Shown piece after piece: positions 32,938-35,353 of a stretch of 35,353 bases of DNA (position 1 is its first letter; each line of letters begins with the position of its first letter). The notes beneath the pieces are model-generated. The model was not told the origin of the DNA. It ran no database searches and was given only the letters and a program-made list of their open reading frames with translations. The stretch is from Candidatus Omnitrophota bacterium (GTDB lineage Bacteria; Omnitrophota; Omnitrophia; Omnitrophales; JACQQS01): contig JACQQS010000050.1 of assembly GCA_016206925.1 (NCBI GenBank), positions 1-35,353 on the forward strand. Direction: 5' to 3'. The translations under genes and the position numbers were made by a program.

Positions 32938-34070
32938 CTTTTGAAATAATCGCCTACAGCGTCAATCACGGAATCCTGCTCTTCGCGCAAAATCTGGGGG
33001 AAAAGCGGAAGGCTCAAAACCTCACGCGCGGCCCGTTCTGTCTCGGGCAGAGAAATTTCGCCAAAGCCGAGCTTGAGAAATGCCTTTTGCCTGTGAATCG
33101 GCAAAGGATAGTAAATCCCCGCCGCGATTCCCCTCTTATTCAGGAAATCCGCTAATTTATCTCTGTCCTTTGTCCGGATCGTATACAGATGATAAACGTG
33201 ATACGCACCGGATTTTTCAGAAGGCAGGATAAGATTTGGCAAATTGAAACGACCCAGCCGCTCTGTGTAATAAGCGGCGGCCGAAATTCTCGCATCATTC
33301 CACCGGCTCAAACGGTCCAATTTAACATTCAAGACAGCCGCCTGAATCTCATCCAGCCGCGAGTTAATACCGATTTTATCTTCGTATAGGTAACCCCGCT
33401 CGGCACCGTGAGTCCGCAGTTCTCTTAACTTCTTGGCAAACTTTTCATCGTTCGTAACAATTGCTCCGGCGTCGCCATACGCACCAAGATTCTTGGTGGG
33501 ATAAAAGCTAAACGCCCCAAATTCACCGAAAGTGCCGACGCGTTTTTCCCCCCATTGTGCACCAAGCGCCTGCGCGCAATCTTCGATGACGGTTAATTGA
33601 TGCTTGCGCGCAAAAACCATGACCCGGCTCATATCGGCCGGATGCCCATAGATATGGACAGGCATGATGGCCCGCGTTTTAGGCGTCAGCACTTTTTCGA
33701 GTAAATCCACATTTATGGTGAAAGAAGAATGCTCAATATCGACGAACCGCGGAACGGCTCCAACCCTCAGGATGGCTCCAGCCGTGGCAATAAATGTCCA
33801 AGCTGTGGTCATGACCTCATCACCCGGCTGAATACCCATTTCAAGCAGCGGGAGAAGCAAAGCATCGGATCCCGAGGCTACCCCCACTGAAAATTTCGCT
33901 CCGTAAAATTGGGCAAAGCGCTTTTCAAATTCCTCTACTTCTTTTCCAAGAATAAATTGCCCGGAACGCAGCACACGATCAACACGCGTCTGAATCGCAG
34001 GCCCGATTTCTTCGTACTCGCGCACAAGATCAAGCGGAGGAATTTTCCCAGAACTTTTCACGGTTTGCAT
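32934..34070 (-). CDS. DegT/DnrJ/EryC1/StrS aminotransferase
   Basis: This 378-residue PLP enzyme belongs to the sugar-aminotransferase family that makes amino sugars for lipopolysaccharide, glycans or antibiotics. Visible: IPPLDLVREYEEIGPAIQ start, GVASGSDALLLPL (phosphate-binding), TFIATAGAI, VIEDCAQALGA with Asp164 for the PLP ring nitrogen, and the Schiff-base Lys193 in SFYPTKNLGAYGDAG; HYHLYTIR-like dimer motif near 300 (YHVYHLYTIRTKDR). Length is normal. No other sugar-nucleotide gene is near, so the substrate cannot be inferred. It follows the TauE gene by 15 bases without a clear Shine-Dalgarno. Confidence 0.93.
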   Translation of the reverse strand: MQTVKSSGKIPPLDLVREYEEIGPAIQTRVDRVLRSGQFILGKEVEEFEKRFAQFYGAKFSVGVASGSDALLLPLLEMGIQPGDEVMTTAWTFIATAGAILRVGAVPRFVDIEHSSFTINVDLLEKVLTPKTRAIMPVHIYGHPADMSRVMVFARKHQLTVIEDCAQALGAQWGEKRVGTFGEFGAFSFYPTKNLGAYGDAGAIVTNDEKFAKKLRELRTHGAERGYLYEDKIGINSRLDEIQAAVLNVKLDRLSRWNDARISAAAYYTERLGRFNLPNLILPSEKSGAYHVYHLYTIRTKDRDKLADFLNKRGIAAGIYYPLPIHRQKAFLKLGFGEISLPETERAAREVLSLPLFPQILREEQDSVIDAVGDYFKR

Positions 34071-34085
34071 GATTTCACATGACCA

Positions 34086-34445
34086 TTAGGAGCTTGTCAG
34101 CATACGAACGGCCATGATAACGAGAAACACGGCAAACACCTTTTTGAGAACGGCAGCGTTCAGGCCGGTAGCTATGTGCGCGCCAAGAAAACCGCCCGCC
34201 ATGGCAAATAAAGAAATGATGAATACGTATTTCCAAACCACATTTCCTGCCAGAAAATGCCGGAAAGCTCCTACGGCGGCGGTCGGAACAATAATGACGA
34301 GCGACGTTGCAACGGCCTGGTGTATATTTAACTTGGCCAAAAACACAAGCAAGGGCACGATGACCAAACCGCCGCCGACACCCAAAAGACCACTCGCAAT
34401 TCCCGCGAATACGCCGATCAAAGAAATGATGATCCAATTTCCCAT
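34086..34445 (-). CDS. Half-size TauE/SafE (TSUP) membrane permease
   Basis: The 119-residue protein has about four helices and the TSUP signature GVFAGIASGLLGVGGGLVIVPLL, followed by HQAVATSLVIIVPTAAVGAF and GGFLGAHIATGLNAAVLKKVF. Typical TauE/SafE permeases for sulfite, sulfonates or related anions have two such halves (~250 residues); this one has only one and would have to dimerise. AAGGA eight bases before the ATG marks the start. It lies 19 bases after RNase H and 15 before DegT in one operon. Substrate unknown. The frame is clean, so it looks like a true half-size form rather than a truncation. Confidence 0.88.
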   Translation of the reverse strand: MGNWIIISLIGVFAGIASGLLGVGGGLVIVPLLVFLAKLNIHQAVATSLVIIVPTAAVGAFRHFLAGNVVWKYVFIISLFAMAGGFLGAHIATGLNAAVLKKVFAVFLVIMAVRMLTSS

Positions 34446-34464
34446 AGTGCGTTCCTTTGTTTGG

Positions 34465-34896
34465 TTAAGAGCATTGGTCCAACTTTAGATTTAACAAGCG
34501 GTCAACACGGCGGATGGACGGATGGGTTCTCGGAACATGCTCATATTTCAACGATTCGAAATCTGTTTCGGCTTCTTTAACGGCTTGGTACAGCTTCCTT
34601 AGCTCGGGCGATTTAATCCGGTATTCGCCGTTTAGCTGACGGCATACCAATTCGCTATCCATACATACCTGGATCTTCGATCCCTTCAGATCAAGCTGTT
34701 TGGCCAGTTCAAGGGCCGCAATGAGCGCACAATATTCAGCCACATTATTTGTAGCTTCCCCGATGTAATCGCTATGCTCTTGTATAGGATGCCCCTCTTC
34801 ATCGCAAATTAAGACTCCAATAGCCGCAGGTCCGGGATTTCCCCGGGCGCCGCCGTCTGTGTAAATATAATACGTTTGCGAAGTTGTTTTCGGCAT
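34465..34896 (-). CDS. RNase HI-family ribonuclease
   Basis: The 143-residue protein is an RNase H fold nuclease that cuts RNA in RNA:DNA hybrids. The catalytic carboxylates are Asp14 (YTDGGARGNPGPAAIG), Glu54 (NNVAEYCALIAAL), Asp80 (MDSELVCRQLNG) and Asp132 (VDRLLN). It belongs to the shorter RnhA-like group lacking the basic protrusion of the E. coli enzyme. It is the first gene of the operon with TauE, DegT and HEAT. No Shine-Dalgarno is seen; instead the ATG lies in the stem of a leader hairpin (34891-34913), and a promoter (34915-34944) lies directly upstream. Confidence 0.9.
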   Translation of the reverse strand: MPKTTSQTYYIYTDGGARGNPGPAAIGVLICDEEGHPIQEHSDYIGEATNNVAEYCALIAALELAKQLDLKGSKIQVCMDSELVCRQLNGEYRIKSPELRKLYQAVKEAETDFESLKYEHVPRTHPSIRRVDRLLNLKLDQCS

Positions 34897-34913
34897 CGTG
34901 TTAATAAATGCCG
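34891..34913 (-). promoter_or_regulatory. Start-codon hairpin of the RNase HI gene
   Basis: CGGCAT (34913-34908 on the minus strand) and ATGCCG (34896-34891) form a perfect 6-bp stem with an 11-base loop. The second arm is the start codon plus codon 2. The transcript predicted from the upstream promoter would begin at the first arm, so the hairpin would sit at the 5' end and hide the start. Confidence 0.45.
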
Positions 34914-34914
34914 T

Positions 34915-34944
34915 AGTCTACTCGAGACCTCCAATGGGCGTCAA
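34915..34944 (-). promoter_or_regulatory. Promoter of the RNase H/TauE/DegT/HEAT operon
   Basis: On the minus strand TTGACG (34944-34939), 18 bases, TAGACT (34920-34915). The boxes match 5 and 4 of 6. Predicted transcription start is near 34909, giving a leader of about 13 bases. Confidence 0.5.
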
Positions 34945-34985
34945 GCTAACCGGCAGGAACGATAGAGCATTTCTAGAGAAAAGAA

Positions 34986-35040
34986 AGACGCCGCCTGGAG
35001 CGGTATTTTTCTGTAGTGGCCCGCTCGCAAAACGGCGTCT
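34986..35040 (-). terminator. Large nested hairpin after the 53-residue gene (terminator or small RNA)
   Basis: AGACGCCG (34986-34993) pairs with CGGCGTCT (35033-35040), and inside it GAGCGG (34998-35003) pairs with CCGCTC (35021-35026), leaving a 17-base apical loop. On the minus strand the structure is followed by TTTCTTTTCTC, a weak terminator tail, 31 bases after the stop of the 53-residue gene. At 55 bases it is much larger than a normal terminator, so a small RNA domain or palindromic repeat is possible. Confidence 0.55.
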
Positions 35041-35070
35041 GGTGATCGACTACGTTGTCCCTTTAGGCGA

Positions 35071-35232
35071 TTAGCTTAGTACCTTCTTAACTAGCGATAT
35101 TACCATCGGCAAAACAAAAAATCCCGATACAAGATACATGATCGTCATATGGGGTATGATCAGACCCCCATAGTTTATGCCGATAAGCACGCCCAAGACT
35201 AAACCTGCCAAAAGGTCGTGATTCTTTTTCAT
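35071..35232 (-). CDS. Small two-helix membrane protein (53 residues)
   Basis: The frame runs from ATG at 35232 to TAA at 35071. The product starts MKKNHDLLAGLVLGVLIGIN, continues through YGGLIIPH and a second hydrophobic stretch (MYLVSGFFVLPMVISL), and ends KKVLS: two short membrane helices with basic ends. No family was recognised. Support for a real gene: GGTGAG seven bases before the ATG, a near-consensus promoter at 35309-35337 and a strong hairpin after the stop. Small hydrophobic proteins of this shape act as membrane regulators, subunits or toxins in other systems; which applies is unknown. Confidence 0.6.
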   Translation of the reverse strand: MKKNHDLLAGLVLGVLIGINYGGLIIPHMTIMYLVSGFFVLPMVISLVKKVLS

Positions 35233-35308
35233 TTCTAAACTCACCCCCCGTTTACCTCAGCAGCACATCTAAATCTGCTTCGGTGTTCAGGTTCAAATTC
35301 CCGATTAA

Positions 35309-35337
35309 ACCCTAGCATCGTGTTTACTAATTGTCAA
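35309..35337 (-). promoter_or_regulatory. Sigma-70 promoter of the 53-residue gene
   Basis: On the minus strand TTGACA (35337-35332), 17 bases, TAGGGT (35314-35309). The -35 is perfect and spacing ideal; the -10 matches 3 of 6. The leader would be about 70 bases and contains no other gene. Confidence 0.55.
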
Positions 35338-35353
35338 ATTTTTGCCTTAAAAC

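Noticed and set aside
1..35353. tRNA, rRNA, CRISPR array, transposase or tyrosine-recombinase genes
   Set aside because: None seen on either strand: no T-loop/acceptor combinations, no regularly spaced repeats with unique spacers, no recombinase motifs.

Overview
The window looks like chromosomal DNA of a Gram-negative, aerobically respiring, probably uncultured bacterium. Evidence: Sec signal peptides, a membrane-bound Rieske/cytochrome b complex, a heme-copper oxidase operon with heme A synthesis genes, very large secreted coiled-coil and RHS proteins, and few close resemblances to model organisms. The mix (ORF6N and CopG-type antitoxin genes, DUF5678-like protein, RHS giant, HEAT and TPR proteins) fits Omnitrophota or another PVC/deltaproteobacteria-like lineage, but this placement is a low-confidence inference.

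Layout. (1) 1-2418: the 5' end of clpB (minus strand), then a repeat-rich accessory patch. It carries a DUF5678-like gene, an ORF6N-domain regulator and a broken toxin with an intact antitoxin. Copies of a short repeat (core GAACCGTTTTGGTTTA or AAACTGTTTTGGTCTA) recur between these genes. The ORF6N gene has a three-helix leader whose closing stem contains its Shine-Dalgarno. (2) 2419-9507: a 2362-residue secreted RHS/YD-repeat protein with a hydrophobic C-terminal tip and no visible immunity gene. (3) 9630-14410: a secreted beta-propeller-like protein, then a tight four-gene operon: MoeA-like protein with altered catalytic motifs, GH1 glycosidase, EEP hydrolase and JAMM/M67 peptidase. (4) 14832-22371 (plus strand): a respiratory oxidase locus. 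It runs secreted helical protein, small membrane protein, cupredoxin, CoxB, A2-type CoxA, CtaA, CtaB, SCO, DUF420 and a small CPMC membrane protein. No subunit III gene is present. (5) 22422-29431 (minus strand): two small genes, then a Rieske, split cytochrome b, octaheme coiled-coil cytochrome c and TPR operon. (6) 29620-31770: a 716-residue exported coiled-coil protein. (7) 32029-34896: an RNase HI, half-size TauE, DegT aminotransferase and membrane-anchored HEAT protein operon. (8) 34914-35353: a 53-residue membrane protein with its own promoter and a large nested hairpin downstream.

How the genes work together. The two respiratory operons converge and probably form one chain. Quinol is oxidised by the Rieske/cytochrome b complex, electrons pass through the octaheme cytochrome (in place of cytochrome c1), perhaps via the cupredoxin, to the CuA site of CoxB and then to the A2-type oxygen reductase. 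CtaA and CtaB make heme A; SCO, DUF420 and possibly the CPMC protein serve copper insertion and assembly. The accessory patch at the left edge is the region most likely to contain something undescribed. No tRNA, rRNA, CRISPR array or insertion sequence was recognised.
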